NCBI GenBank assembly: GCA_951812615.1
Contig: CATOSU010000001.1
Span: 682,001 to 746,000, forward strand
Direction: 5' to 3'
From: an uncultured Paracoccaceae bacterium
GTDB lineage: Bacteria > Pseudomonadota > Alphaproteobacteria > Rhodobacterales > Rhodobacteraceae
DNA length: 64,000 nucleotides
Numbering within the stretch: position 1 is the stretch's first letter; the number at the start of each line of letters is the position of its first letter. Of this stretch, positions 52,724 through 61,295 are shown piece by piece. A program made the position numbers and the translations under genes. The notes beneath the pieces were generated by a model. It worked only from the letters and a program-made list of their open reading frames with translations, had not been told where the DNA came from and made no database searches.

Positions 52724-53680
52724 TCAGGCCAGCGCCATCGCGTCCCGGTTAGTCAGGATCATGCGTGCCGCATCGCCAAAGAGAGCGTTCGCCGTCTGTG
52801 TCCGATCCTCGAAGATCCGGGACAGTTCCTGCAACCCTTCCGACGTCATCGCGTGCAACGCCTCTTCTCCGAGAAACAGGCTTTCGGCAGGCGCGCCCTC
52901 GGCGTCCAGAATTTCATGCCGGTCGAGCAGGATGTGGAAATACGCGACATCGTCGCAAGGTTCCTGCACCGCGATACCGGGCAACCATGTCAGCGACTTG
53001 GCCGCGACGAGAACTTCGTTTGTTCCGAACATCAGTTCGACCCGGGGTCCAAGCATCAGAATCCTGTGCTGTTGCGAAACCACCAGATCGCGTGACGGGC
53101 TTTCAGGCCCGAGCGCGCCCCTGCTGATGACGACCGGCCAGAGATCGGGTTTTTGCCTCAGCTCCGCCAGATCGTGCTGCGCCCCCTCGATCCATCGGAT
53201 CGGCTGCAACCCGTTGTCGCGCGTGGCCACACGATCACCGACAGCCAGATGCTCTACCGCCACCGGCCCGTGCTCTGCACCGATCCGCGTGCCGGCGGCA
53301 AAACACACACCCTCGACTGTGATTGTGATGGTCTCGGTCGTTGTTTCAAACCGAAGTTGACCACCGGGGTTGAACGCATAGGCCGTGATCTCGACCTCGA
53401 AAGTATCGACCGCGATCTCGCCGTCATCGAGATCGGCAAACTCGTCGGGATCGATGGTGTAAGTCCATTCCCCGGTCGCGAAATTGATGGTTGCGGTTCC
53501 GATGTCTGGCGCATCCGAGATTTCCCAGGTTTCGCCAGCATAGGTCCAGCCAGGATTGGGCAGGTCAATGGTGGCGTCCAGATCGCCGGTCGCGTCGTTC
53601 GGTGGATTTCCGGTTACAAACCCTGTTGTGTCACCTGTGACATCAATCAGGATCGCGTCTTGGGGAGCCGGCAAAACCAT
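52724..53680 (-). CDS. Hint-domain protein with VCBS-like N-terminal domain
   Basis: 318 residues. N-terminal part (about 10-120) looks like a VCBS/cadherin-type beta domain (INFATGEWTYTIDPDEF, then VDTFEVEITAYAF). The Hint module begins at Cys126 (GVCFAAGTRIGAEHG), continues with AVEHLAVGDRVATRDNGLQPIRW and has the SQQHRIL block, i.e. the nucleophile Cys and conserved His of hedgehog/intein-type self-cleavage. No signal peptide and no RTX array. Such Hint_2 proteins are numerous in Rhodobacteraceae and usually of unknown role. Its 5' end overlaps the HlyC-like gene by 38 bases, so the two are one transcript. Confidence 0.85.
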   Translation of the reverse strand: MVLPAPQDAILIDVTGDTTGFVTGNPPNDATGDLDATIDLPNPGWTYAGETWEISDAPDIGTATINFATGEWTYTIDPDEFADLDDGEIAVDTFEVEITAYAFNPGGQLRFETTTETITITVEGVCFAAGTRIGAEHGPVAVEHLAVGDRVATRDNGLQPIRWIEGAQHDLAELRQKPDLWPVVISRGALGPESPSRDLVVSQQHRILMLGPRVELMFGTNEVLVAAKSLTWLPGIAVQEPCDDVAYFHILLDRHEILDAEGAPAESLFLGEEALHAMTSEGLQELSRIFEDRTQTANALFGDAARMILTNRDAMALA

Positions 53681-54194
53681 CAGGCAAACCGTCCTCGCGC
53701 AGCACGCGGATAAACGCCTGCTTGCGATACACTCGCGTGTGGATTCTGTCCTGCGCGTCTTTCGTCCATTCCACCACCCGGGGCGTTGCCATATCGGCGT
53801 CCATCCGGTTGGTCCGGACCCTACGGTGAGGAATTTCTCTCTTCAAAATGTCAACAATTTGGCGTGCTTGGCCAAATGGTGCGACCATATCAAGGATCCA
53901 GAAACTGCTGCCGCTGGCGAAATCCGAGTCCCGCAAATGCAGGCCCTCGACGGCCATCCGGTATTCGGATTCGGGGCTGAGACCGCCATAGGTGACAAAC
54001 CCGCGGGGAAATCCGTTCTCGCGGAAGATCCGGTATTGGCCGAGCCTGAGCGGGGTTTCGAAGACATAAACCGACTGGGCCAGACTGCGGCTGCGATGGG
54101 TGCCGGTCAAAGAAGACAGGTACAGCATCGCGCCCAGATCTGCGTACTGTTCCGCCGAAAGGTTGAACCATCCCTTTGGATAGGTTGCCGACAT
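53643..54194 (-). CDS. toxin-activating lysine acyltransferase, HlyC family
   Basis: 183 residues, the size of HlyC/RtxC enzymes, which transfer a fatty acyl chain from acyl-ACP to internal lysines of RTX toxins. The family pattern is clear: LGAMLYLSSLTGTHRSRSL with the catalytic His33 (HlyC His23), GFPRGFVTYGGLS, and FWILDMVAPFGQA with Asp102 (HlyC Asp92). REIPHRRVRTNRMD and a closing strand follow. Start at MSATYPKGW with GAGGCGG upstream. No RTX toxin gene is beside it; the partner in the operon is a Hint-domain protein, and the nearest RTX protein is the protease about 5 kb away on the other strand. Confidence 0.85.
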   Translation of the reverse strand: MSATYPKGWFNLSAEQYADLGAMLYLSSLTGTHRSRSLAQSVYVFETPLRLGQYRIFRENGFPRGFVTYGGLSPESEYRMAVEGLHLRDSDFASGSSFWILDMVAPFGQARQIVDILKREIPHRRVRTNRMDADMATPRVVEWTKDAQDRIHTRVYRKQAFIRVLREDGLPDGFAGSPRRDPD

Positions 54195-54385
54195 GTCAAC
54201 CGCCTCTCCGTGCTGTTGAGACAGCCTAGCCGACGGGCGAACTCTGAAAAACCCCGCCGCGCGCTCCGGTCCGCAGAGTTGCACAAGGGCAACCGGTGCG
54301 ACGTCGCCAAAGGCCGGCGGCGATTACACTCTCCGAGGTTTGCGGGCACATCTTACGCCGCGAAGTTACACCGCGGATGGGCCCG

Positions 54386-54856
54386 TCAGAACGCCTCGGG
54401 CTTTGCCTCGCGCGCCATGTGATCCAGCACGGCATTCACGAAACCGGCTTCCCGTCCTTCGGGGTGAAAGGCGCGGGCGACATCGACATATTCGGTGATC
54501 ACCACCCTTGGCGGGGTCTCGGTCTGGCACAGCTCGGCACCCGCGGCCCGGAACAGCCCCCGCAACGTCGGGTCGATCCGCGCAATCGGCCATTTCGCCA
54601 CCAGCGCCCGGTCGGTCAGCTGGTCGATCGGCGCCTGATAGTTCACAGCCAGATCAACGATCCGCCGGAACAGACGGATATCACCATCGACCATCTCGGT
54701 GCCGTCATAGATCGCCCCGAACCGGTGATCGAGAAACTCGCGCACGATCTGATCCGAGGTCTGGCCCGACGCCTCCATCTGAAACAGCGCCTGCACCGCA
54801 TAAAGCCGCGCCGCCGATTTCATCCGGCGTTTTTGATTGCCCGAAAGCTCGCTCAT
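54386..54856 (-). CDS. nusB: transcription antitermination protein NusB
   Basis: 156 residues, all-helical. RLYAVQALFQMEASG at the start and the C-terminal ETPPRVVITEYVDVARAFHPEGREAGFVNAVLDHMARE are NusB landmarks. It binds boxA RNA with NusE (S10) in rRNA antitermination. The start overlaps the ribH stop as ATGA, giving the usual ribBA-ribH-nusB operon. Confidence 0.95.
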   Translation of the reverse strand: MSELSGNQKRRMKSAARLYAVQALFQMEASGQTSDQIVREFLDHRFGAIYDGTEMVDGDIRLFRRIVDLAVNYQAPIDQLTDRALVAKWPIARIDPTLRGLFRAAGAELCQTETPPRVVITEYVDVARAFHPEGREAGFVNAVLDHMAREAKPEAF

Positions 54857-55395
54857 GCGGTTGCCCCGTCCTTGCCGGCCAGCTGGTACTCTTCGCGCGG
54901 CAGGAACCCGACGCCTTTGCCCGTTCCGCCCCATTTGCGCGTCAGCGCGATCAGGTGCAGCGCCGCCGCCGCGGCGCCGCCGCCCTTGTTGCCCTGCGCC
55001 GGGTCGGCCCGTACCACCGCCTGTTCGGTGTTTTCCACGGTCAGAATGCCGTTGCCGATGCACAGCCCCTGAAGGCCCATCAGCTGCAGCGCGCGGCTGG
55101 AATCGTTACAGACCGTGTCATAATGCGTGGTTTCGCCCCGGATCACACAACCCAGCGCCACGTAGCCGTCGAAATTCGACCGCCGGTCCGCGATGGAGAT
55201 TGCCGTCGGAACCTCCAGCGCGCCGGGCACCTCAACAAGGTCCCAGCTGCCGCCGGCGGCCTCAATCTCGGCTTTGGCCCCGGCAATCTGCATGTCGGCA
55301 ATGGCCCGGTAATAAGGCGCTACAACGATCAGCAGCTTGACCGGCTTGTCGAAGGCCGGGCGCGGCAGGGTGTAATGTTCTTCTGCTTCTGCCAT
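54853..55395 (-). CDS. ribH: 6,7-dimethyl-8-ribityllumazine synthase
   Basis: 180 residues. Penultimate step of riboflavin synthesis: condenses the 3,4-dihydroxybutanone phosphate from RibB with the pyrimidine ribityl compound. Motifs: VVAPYYRAIADMQI, LVEVPGALEVPTAI, ALGCVIRGETTHYDTV (catalytic His), GNGILTVENTEQAV and NKGGGAAAAAL. The start follows the ribBA stop by one base, and the end overlaps nusB by four. Confidence 0.95.
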   Translation of the reverse strand: MAEAEEHYTLPRPAFDKPVKLLIVVAPYYRAIADMQIAGAKAEIEAAGGSWDLVEVPGALEVPTAISIADRRSNFDGYVALGCVIRGETTHYDTVCNDSSRALQLMGLQGLCIGNGILTVENTEQAVVRADPAQGNKGGGAAAAALHLIALTRKWGGTGKGVGFLPREEYQLAGKDGATA

Positions 55396-55396
55396 C

Positions 55397-56515
55397 TCAC
55401 GCGTCTCCGAACAGCGGGCGGGTCCCGACAATGGAGAGGTCAAAGGCATCCAGCCCCAGATAGCGGCTGTCGGGATGGTCGGTCAGGATGATCAGTTCAT
55501 GCAATCCCAGCGTCGACATGATCTGCCCGCCCAGCCCGGTGTTTTTGACGGTGCGCGGGCTGTCATCTTCGTCCCGCATCAGTTCTGCACGCGGCTGGCG
55601 GAACAGGAACACCGCACCGCGGCGCTCTTCGGCAATGATCTCCATGGCCCGCGGCAGCCGGGTCTGACCGCCCCCGATCCCCAGAACATCCTGCATCGCC
55701 TCCAGCGCATGCGCGCGCACCAGCACCGGACGCCCATCCGCGACATCGCCCTTGATCAGGACCGCGTGCTCGGTGCCGGTGATCAGGTCGGCAAAGACCC
55801 TCAGCTCCCATTCGCCGCCATAGGCCGAGTTCACGGTTTCCCGGCGCACTTCGCGCACCAGATTGTCATGCTTGTGGCGATAGGCGATCAGATCGGAAAT
55901 CGTCCCGATCTTCAGCCCGTGCGCGGTGGCAAATTCAACCAGATCCGGCAGCCGGGCCATGGTGCCGTCTTCGTTCATCACCTCGCAGATGACGCCGGCG
56001 GGTTTCAGCCCCGCCAGTCGCGCGATGTCGACTGCGGCCTCGGTATGGCCGGCGCGCACCAGCACGCCGCCGTTCCGGGCGCGCAGCGGAAACACGTGGC
56101 CGGGTGTGGCAATATGCGCGGCGCTGTTTTGTTCGTTGATGGCGGTTGCCACCGTATGCGCCCGGTCCTGCGCCGAGATCCCCGTGGTCACCCCCTCGCG
56201 GGCCTCGATCGACACGGTGAAGGCAGTTTCCATGCGGCTGGAATTGTTCACCGCCATCATCGGCAGGCCCAGCTGGTCAATCCGCTCCGACGTCATCGGC
56301 AGACAAATCAGCCCGCGCCCGTGCGTCGCCATGAAGTTGATGGCCGCCGCATCGGCAAATTCCGCGCCAATCACCAGGTCGCCCTCGTTCTCGCGGTCCT
56401 CGTGATCGACCAGCAGGAACATTCTGCCGGCCCGCGCATCGGCGATAATCTCCTCGATCGGCGCAATCGCACCGCGCAGGTTGGCCTCGACCGGTCCGGG
56501 CGTTTCATAGCTCAT
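55397..56515 (-). CDS. ribB: 3,4-dihydroxy-2-butanone-4-phosphate synthase with degenerate GTP cyclohydrolase II-like domain
   Basis: 372 residues. The N-terminal RibB domain is complete ([12 protein letters not shown] at 37-47 with the acidic metal/catalytic residues, RVHTATAING-like [49 protein letters not shown]). The C-terminal half has the RibA fold ([24 protein letters not shown]), but the three zinc-binding cysteines of active GTP cyclohydrolase II (normally in a GDxFGSxxCDCG block) are missing; the region reads [19 protein letters not shown]. It is therefore probably a RibB enzyme only. Start MSYETPGPV with AGAGGA upstream. First gene of ribBA-ribH-nusB. Confidence 0.92.
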   Translation of the reverse strand: MSYETPGPVEANLRGAIAPIEEIIADARAGRMFLLVDHEDRENEGDLVIGAEFADAAAINFMATHGRGLICLPMTSERIDQLGLPMMAVNNSSRMETAFTVSIEAREGVTTGISAQDRAHTVATAINEQNSAAHIATPGHVFPLRARNGGVLVRAGHTEAAVDIARLAGLKPAGVICEVMNEDGTMARLPDLVEFATAHGLKIGTISDLIAYRHKHDNLVREVRRETVNSAYGGEWELRVFADLITGTEHAVLIKGDVADGRPVLVRAHALEAMQDVLGIGGGQTRLPRAMEIIAEERRGAVFLFRQPRAELMRDEDDSPRTVKNTGLGGQIMSTLGLHELIILTDHPDSRYLGLDAFDLSIVGTRPLFGDA

Positions 56516-56679
56516 GACGACATCCTCTGGTTTGGCGCGCAGATAGCCCGAACCATCCCCGAAGACCAGAGAGACATTGCGGCAAATGGCGGATTTGCGC
56601 CCCGCACCGCTTCGCGCTGGCAATCCGGCGCGGATCACCGCTACTGTGCCCCGACACCCAATTCTGCCGGACCGTGCCC

Positions 56680-57714
56680 ATGACAGCCCTGCCCGAACTC
56701 ACCGCCGTCGAGGTCCATGCCGAGGGCGAACCGGGGCGTGTCATCACCGGTGGCCTGCCACTGGTCCCGGGCGCAACGGTCTTCGAAAAAATGACCTGGA
56801 TGCAGGACAATCTGGACCACATCCGCCAGCTGATGCTGCGCGAACCCCGTGGCTACCCGGCGCTCTGCTGCAACGCATTGGTGCCGCCCTGCGACCCGCG
56901 CGCCGATGCCGGGCTGATCATAATGGAACAGTCGGAATACCCGCCCATGTCCGGCTCCAACACGATCTGCGCCACCACCGTGCTGCTGGAAACCGGGATC
57001 CTGCCGATGCGGGAACCGATGACCGAACTGACGCTGGAAACTCCGGCCGGGCTGATCAAGGTGCGCGCGGATTGCGAAAATGGCAAGGTGACGCGGGTCA
57101 CCTTCCGCAACGTCCCGGCCTTTGCCGTGCAGCTCGACGCCACAGTCGAACTTCCCGGTCACGGCCCGGCCAGCGTCGACATCGCCTGGGGCGGCATGTT
57201 CTTTGTCCTCGCGGATGCCGCGCAGTTCGGTCTCGACCCGACAGCGGCAAACGGCGCCGCGGTGGTGCGGCTCTCCGAGGCATTGCGGGCGGCAGCCGCC
57301 GAACAGCTTCCCGTCACCCACCCCGAAAACCCGGCGATCACCGGACCGACAATTTCACAGCTGACCGCGCCGCCCACTGATCCGGCCACTCATGGCCGCG
57401 GGGCGATCACGCTCTGGACCGGCCGGCCCGGCGGCGGCATCCTCGACCGCTCGCCCTGCGGTACCGGCACCTGCGCGAAAATGGCGGTTCTGCATGCGCG
57501 GGGGCTGCTGGGTGTCGGCCAGGACTACGTCAATGCCGGTCCCCTGGGCACCACCTTCACCGGGCGGATCGTGGAAGAAACGGCCGTCGGCCCCTACCCC
57601 GCCGTTGTGCCTACGCTCTCCGGCCAGGGTTGGATTTACGGCACGGCGAACTGGTCGGTCGATCCATCGGACCCGTTTCAGGAGGGGTTCACAGTTGGGG
57701 ATGTTTGGGGGTGA
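56680..57714 (+). CDS. proline racemase-family enzyme (4-hydroxyproline epimerase or similar)
   Basis: 344 residues. The two catalytic positions are Ser91 in PPMSGSNTIC and Cys260 in DRSPCGTGTCAKMAV, i.e. the Ser-Cys pair rather than the Cys-Cys of proline racemase or Cys-Thr of trans-3-hydroxyproline dehydratase. Conserved N-terminal AVEVHAEGEPGRVI and C-terminal TFTGRIVEETAVG are present. In known family members a Ser-Cys pair is compatible with 4-hydroxyproline epimerization or a weaker proline racemase. Start at the ATG (56680); a GTG two codons earlier is also in frame. Divergent from ribBA; no hydroxyproline catabolic genes adjacent. Confidence 0.85.
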   Translation: MTALPELTAVEVHAEGEPGRVITGGLPLVPGATVFEKMTWMQDNLDHIRQLMLREPRGYPALCCNALVPPCDPRADAGLIIMEQSEYPPMSGSNTICATTVLLETGILPMREPMTELTLETPAGLIKVRADCENGKVTRVTFRNVPAFAVQLDATVELPGHGPASVDIAWGGMFFVLADAAQFGLDPTAANGAAVVRLSEALRAAAAEQLPVTHPENPAITGPTISQLTAPPTDPATHGRGAITLWTGRPGGGILDRSPCGTGTCAKMAVLHARGLLGVGQDYVNAGPLGTTFTGRIVEETAVGPYPAVVPTLSGQGWIYGTANWSVDPSDPFQEGFTVGDVWG

Positions 57715-57786
57715 GGGCCGGCCCGGGCAGCGCCGCGGATACCCGAAATCAAAAAGCTGCAGCCGCCCAAATACAAGAGGTACACT

Positions 57787-58233
57787 ATGCCAACCGCAGC
57801 AATGACGCCGCGCAATCTGACATTCACGAAGATCCCGGATCGCGGCTGGAGCCGAAGGTACGACCACGTGTGGTTTTCTGTCGAGGCATGCATGTACACA
57901 GAGGGGTACATCGATTTCTACAGCGAAGGTGAACTCTGCAGGCGTTGCTTGTTTTTGCTGGAATTATTTCTTGAGACGAAATCGGTATTGTTGGCAAACG
58001 TTGGCGCAAACTCGTTCGATGCCGAAGTGTGGCTGCCCTTCTCGGCCAACAGGTTCATGATCAACAGGGCGCGCGATCAAATGCAAATCAATGAGCGTCA
58101 CAACGTCTTGTTGAGTGCGCCGTGGAACGGCTTCCTGGCCGACTTCATGGAATTCGAAGCCGCGCTTGCCAGAGAGATGCGGCACCATTTTCCAAAGATG
58201 GCCGGGTCGAGGGAATTCGCGCTTATTTTCTGA
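57787..58233 (+). CDS. hypothetical protein, orphan with lower GC
   Basis: 148 residues, soluble, no signal or helix anchor. It has a central hydrophobic helix (LFLLELFLETKSVLL), aromatic patches (YDHVWFSVEACMYTEGYIDF) and four cysteines, and ends abruptly in REFALIF. Codon use is visibly less GC-biased than its neighbours (TTG and TTT codons, gttgcttgtttttgctgg), a possible sign of recent transfer. AAGAGGT lies about five bases ahead of the ATG, supporting that it is translated. I do not recognise any family. Confidence 0.6.
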   Translation: MPTAAMTPRNLTFTKIPDRGWSRRYDHVWFSVEACMYTEGYIDFYSEGELCRRCLFLLELFLETKSVLLANVGANSFDAEVWLPFSANRFMINRARDQMQINERHNVLLSAPWNGFLADFMEFEAALAREMRHHFPKMAGSREFALIF

Positions 58234-58325
58234 GTTTGCCCGAAAGGTTGCGCCTGAGGGCACCTTTCGCGCCGCCGAGCAGCGCCCGACCGCCCCCCGG
58301 CATGTCACTAATTGAGCGGACGGCA

Positions 58326-58358
58326 TCCGAAAAAGGAAACGCGGCCCGTAGGCCGCGT
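58326..58358 (-). terminator. rho-independent terminator of the NMT1-type ABC operon
   Basis: Perfect stem ACGCGGCC (58339-58346) / GGCCGCGT (58351-58358), loop CGTA. On the minus strand it is followed by TTTCCTTTTTC. It lies 25 bases past the binding-protein stop and ends the long minus-strand operon. Confidence 0.85.
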
Positions 58359-58382
58359 CCCCAACGTCTCAAACGACCCGGC

Positions 58383-59372
58383 TTACTTCAAAGCTGCATC
58401 CGTGATCGCATGGGTCCAGGCGCCCTCGGGCGACTTGGTGATCACCGGGTCGGATCCGCCGGCCAGCAGCGTGGTCACCGTGCGCTCGTAATCGGCCGGG
58501 TCGAGCGCCCCGTTCGAGCCCGCGGTCAGTTTGGCGATCTCGCCCATCATCCGCTTCTGATGCTTCTCGGTCTGCGCCCCGGTCTGATCGTTGTCGAGCA
58601 CGATCAGCGCCGCGTCATCGGGGTTCTCCTCAGCCCATTTCCAGCCCTTCATCGAGGCCCGCACGAACCGCACCATCCTGTCGGCAAAGCCAGCGTCGCC
58701 GAGGTTCTCCTCAAGCACATAGAGCCCGTCCTCCATCGTCGCCACGCCCTGATCCTGATACTTGAACGTGATCAGCTCGTCCGGGTTCACCCCGGCATCG
58801 ATCACCTGCCAGTATTCGTTGTAGGTCATGGTCGAAATGCAGTCCGCCTGCCGCTGCAGCAGCGGATCGACGTTGAAGCCCTGTTTCAGAACTTCGACCC
58901 CGCTCTCCGACTTGCCGTCCGTGGAAATGCCCAGCTGGCTCATCCACGACATGAACGGGAATTCGTTGCCAAAAAACCAGACGCCCAGCGTGCGGTTGGC
59001 CAGATCGCCGGGCGCGGCGATGCCGGTGTCCTTCCAGCAGGTCAGCATCATGCCCGAGGATTTGAACGGCTGCGCGATATTGACCATCGGCAGGCCCTTT
59101 TCGCGCGCCGCCAGCGCGGCCGGCATCCATTCCACGGTCACGTCCGCACCGCCACCGGCCAGCACCTGCGTCGGTGCGATATCCGGCCCGCCGGGCAGGA
59201 TCGTCACGTCCAGACCTTCTTCCTTGTAGAAGCCCTGATCCAGCGCCACGTAATAGCCCGCGAACTGGGCCTGCGTGACCCATTTCAGCTGCAGCGTCAC
59301 CTCGTCCGCCGCGAAAGCCGCCGAAGCCGCCATCGACAGCGCCGTCACCGTTCCTGTCAGTAGTTTTTTCAT
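58383..59372 (-). CDS. NMT1/THI5-like ABC transporter substrate-binding protein
   Basis: 329 residues with a signal peptide (MKKLLTGTVTALSMAAS, cut after AFA). The mature start VTLQLKWVTQAQFAGYYVALDQGFYKEEGLDV is the NMT1/ThiY hallmark. Cys at TCWKD and ADCIST and the segment YNEYWQVIDAG are typical of the group that includes pyrimidine-precursor (HMP, formylaminopyrimidine) and related heteroaromatic binders. No THI-box riboswitch is visible upstream, so a thiamine role is not supported; a pyrimidine or riboflavin-like ligand is possible. Last gene of the operon, 42 bp behind a permease. Confidence 0.87.
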   Translation of the reverse strand: MKKLLTGTVTALSMAASAAFAADEVTLQLKWVTQAQFAGYYVALDQGFYKEEGLDVTILPGGPDIAPTQVLAGGGADVTVEWMPAALAAREKGLPMVNIAQPFKSSGMMLTCWKDTGIAAPGDLANRTLGVWFFGNEFPFMSWMSQLGISTDGKSESGVEVLKQGFNVDPLLQRQADCISTMTYNEYWQVIDAGVNPDELITFKYQDQGVATMEDGLYVLEENLGDAGFADRMVRFVRASMKGWKWAEENPDDAALIVLDNDQTGAQTEKHQKRMMGEIAKLTAGSNGALDPADYERTVTTLLAGGSDPVITKSPEGAWTHAITDAALK

Positions 59373-59414
59373 GTTGTTACACTCCTTGTTGAAATTGTTT
59401 GCCCGGCCCCGGGT

Positions 59415-60269
59415 TTACCCTGTTTTTGTTCTTTGCGAGGGGTGCCAGAAGGTCACCCGCGCCTCGATCCAGGCCACCACGCCATAGAACGCGGTCCCGG
59501 CCATTGCGGCAACTGCAATCTCGGCCCAGACCAGATCGATGGCCAGCGCCCCGACCCCGGTCGAGATGCGAAACCCCATGCCGCGCGTGGGACTGCCGAA
59601 ATATTCGGCAACGATGGACCCGATCAGCGCCAGCGTCGTGGCGATCTTGAGCCCGTTGAAGACAAAGGGCAAGGCCGCCGGCAGGCGCAGCTTGGTCAGG
59701 GTCTGCATATAGCCGGCCGCATAGGTGCGCATCAGGTCGCGCTGCATCGCGTCGGTTTCGCGCAACCCCTGCACCGTGTTCACGAGCACGGGGAAGAACA
59801 CCATGACCACAACCACCGCTGCCTTGGAATGCCAGTCGAAACCGAACCAGCTGACGAGGATCGGCGCGATGCCGACGATTGGCAGAGCCGCCACGAAATT
59901 GCCGATCGGCAACAGCCCGGCGGTCAGGAATGCCGACCGGTCGATCATGATCGCCGTCAGAAACGCCGCCGAACAGCCGATGAGATAGCCGCTCAGCGCG
60001 CCTTTCAGCACTGTCTGGCGGAAATCCTCCCACAGCGTGTCGGTGGAGGCGGCAAAGGTCTCGACCACCTGGCTGGGGGCCGGCAGGATCACCGGGGACA
60101 CACCCAGCCCGCGCACCAGCCCCTCCCACAGCACCAGCAGCGTGATCCCGAACAGCAGCGGCACTGCGATGCGGATGGCGCGGCTGTCGCTCCAGGCCGA
60201 GTTTGCCAGCCGGATGTTGGTCAGCCACGCTGCCGCCCAGAAGACCAGTGCACCCGTCAGCCAGCTCAT
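59415..60269 (-). CDS. ABC transporter permease, SsuC/ThiX type (first)
   Basis: 284 residues, BPD_transp_1 family with six helices. The docking loop reads LMRTYAAGYMQTLTKLRLPAALPFVFNGLKIATTLALIG, typical of the nitrate/sulfonate/taurine/HMP importers. An unusual N-terminal helix (MSWLTGALVFWAAAWLTNI) precedes the standard core. Overlaps the upstream permease gene as ATGA (60266-60269). Confidence 0.9.
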   Translation of the reverse strand: MSWLTGALVFWAAAWLTNIRLANSAWSDSRAIRIAVPLLFGITLLVLWEGLVRGLGVSPVILPAPSQVVETFAASTDTLWEDFRQTVLKGALSGYLIGCSAAFLTAIMIDRSAFLTAGLLPIGNFVAALPIVGIAPILVSWFGFDWHSKAAVVVVMVFFPVLVNTVQGLRETDAMQRDLMRTYAAGYMQTLTKLRLPAALPFVFNGLKIATTLALIGSIVAEYFGSPTRGMGFRISTGVGALAIDLVWAEIAVAAMAGTAFYGVVAWIEARVTFWHPSQRTKTG

Positions 60270-61198
60270 GCCTGCATCCCCATGCGCCGCAGCGTGATCC
60301 GCTGCACCAGATCCAGCAGCGTGACCAGCACGCCGGCGAGAATGGCCGCGGCAATCAGGGCCGACCAGATCGCCAGCGGCGTGCCGAACTGATCCCCGAT
60401 CAGGATCCGCGCCCCGAGGCCCGAGATTGCCCCGGTCGGCAATTCACCGACGATGGTGCCAACCAGCGCCGCGGCAACACCGATTTTCAGCGAGGTGAAC
60501 AGGTAAGGCATCGACGCCGGCAGGCGCAGCTTGGAAAAGGTCTGCGCCCCCGAGGCGCTGTAGGTGCGCAGGAGGTCCAATTGGTCCCGCCGCGGCGAAC
60601 GCAGCCCCTTGACCATGCCCACGAGCACCGGGAAATAACACAGATAGGCGGATATGATCGCCTTGGGCACGCCGCGGCCCTCGATCCCCAGCTGCGAACT
60701 GAGCACGATGATCATCGGTGCCAGTGCCACGATCGGCACAGTCTGCGATATGATCGCCCATGGCATCAGGCTCAGATCCGAAACCCGGCTATAGACGATG
60801 GCCACCGCGCCCAGTATGCCCAGCGTGGTGCCCAGCAGGAAACCCCAGAAGGTCGATTGCAGCGTGATCCAGCTGTGATAGATCAGCGACCGCTTGGACC
60901 ACGCGCGCCCGCGCAGCGCCATCGCTCCGGTGGTCTTCCACAGCTCGCGGCCCACCTGCTGCGGCGTCGGCAAGCGCGGGCGGTCCAGCGCGTAGCCGGC
61001 ACGGACGTGATCCGGGTTGCGGATCATCAGCGCCCAGACCGACACGTTCTGCCGTGCCAGCGGCGTTTCCGGCGTGACAACCTCGCCGCCCCGCTCGGCC
61101 TGGTCCAGCGCCACGCGAATGTTCATCGGCGCCACGGCGAGGTACCACAGGCCAACGATCACGGCGAGAACACTCAGGACGGGCAACACGGATCTCAT
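60266..61198 (-). CDS. ABC transporter permease, SsuC/ThiX type (second)
   Basis: 310 residues, same family as the next gene (docking loop LLRTYSASGAQTFSKLRLPASMPYLFTSLKIG). After the first helix it has a periplasmic stretch of about 75 residues (roughly 30-105, DQAERGGEVVTPETPLARQ onward) that ordinary SsuC-type permeases lack, and which could contact the binding protein. The two permeases presumably form a heterodimer with the ATPase gene 540 bp upstream. Confidence 0.9.
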   Translation of the reverse strand: MRSVLPVLSVLAVIVGLWYLAVAPMNIRVALDQAERGGEVVTPETPLARQNVSVWALMIRNPDHVRAGYALDRPRLPTPQQVGRELWKTTGAMALRGRAWSKRSLIYHSWITLQSTFWGFLLGTTLGILGAVAIVYSRVSDLSLMPWAIISQTVPIVALAPMIIVLSSQLGIEGRGVPKAIISAYLCYFPVLVGMVKGLRSPRRDQLDLLRTYSASGAQTFSKLRLPASMPYLFTSLKIGVAAALVGTIVGELPTGAISGLGARILIGDQFGTPLAIWSALIAAAILAGVLVTLLDLVQRITLRRMGMQA

Positions 61199-61221
61199 GC
61201 GCTGTCCTTTCCGGCCGGGCG

Positions 61222-61268
61222 CCGTTTTCTTTCAAAGAAAACGGTCCGGAATTTTTGCAAAATTCCGG
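61222..61268. repeat. two-palindrome repeat unit, copy 2
   Basis: The same two palindromes as at 15525-15571, in reversed order: arms CCGTTTTCTTT / AAAGAAAACGG (61222-61244), T, then CCGGAATTTT / AAAATTCCGG around TGC (61246-61268). It lies in the 97-bp gap between the GNAT stop and the permease start, inside the ABC operon. Confidence 0.85.
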
Positions 61269-61295
61269 TCTGCCCGAGAGGGATGACTGCGACGC

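Noticed and set aside
53786-54422. Plus-strand open frames opposite the HlyC-like gene
   Set aside because: The minus-strand acyltransferase has its catalytic motifs in order; the opposite frames show no protein features.
56516-56679. Possible FMN riboswitch upstream of ribBA
   Set aside because: The gap is only about 164 bp and shared with a divergent gene. I could not find the conserved RFN boxes.
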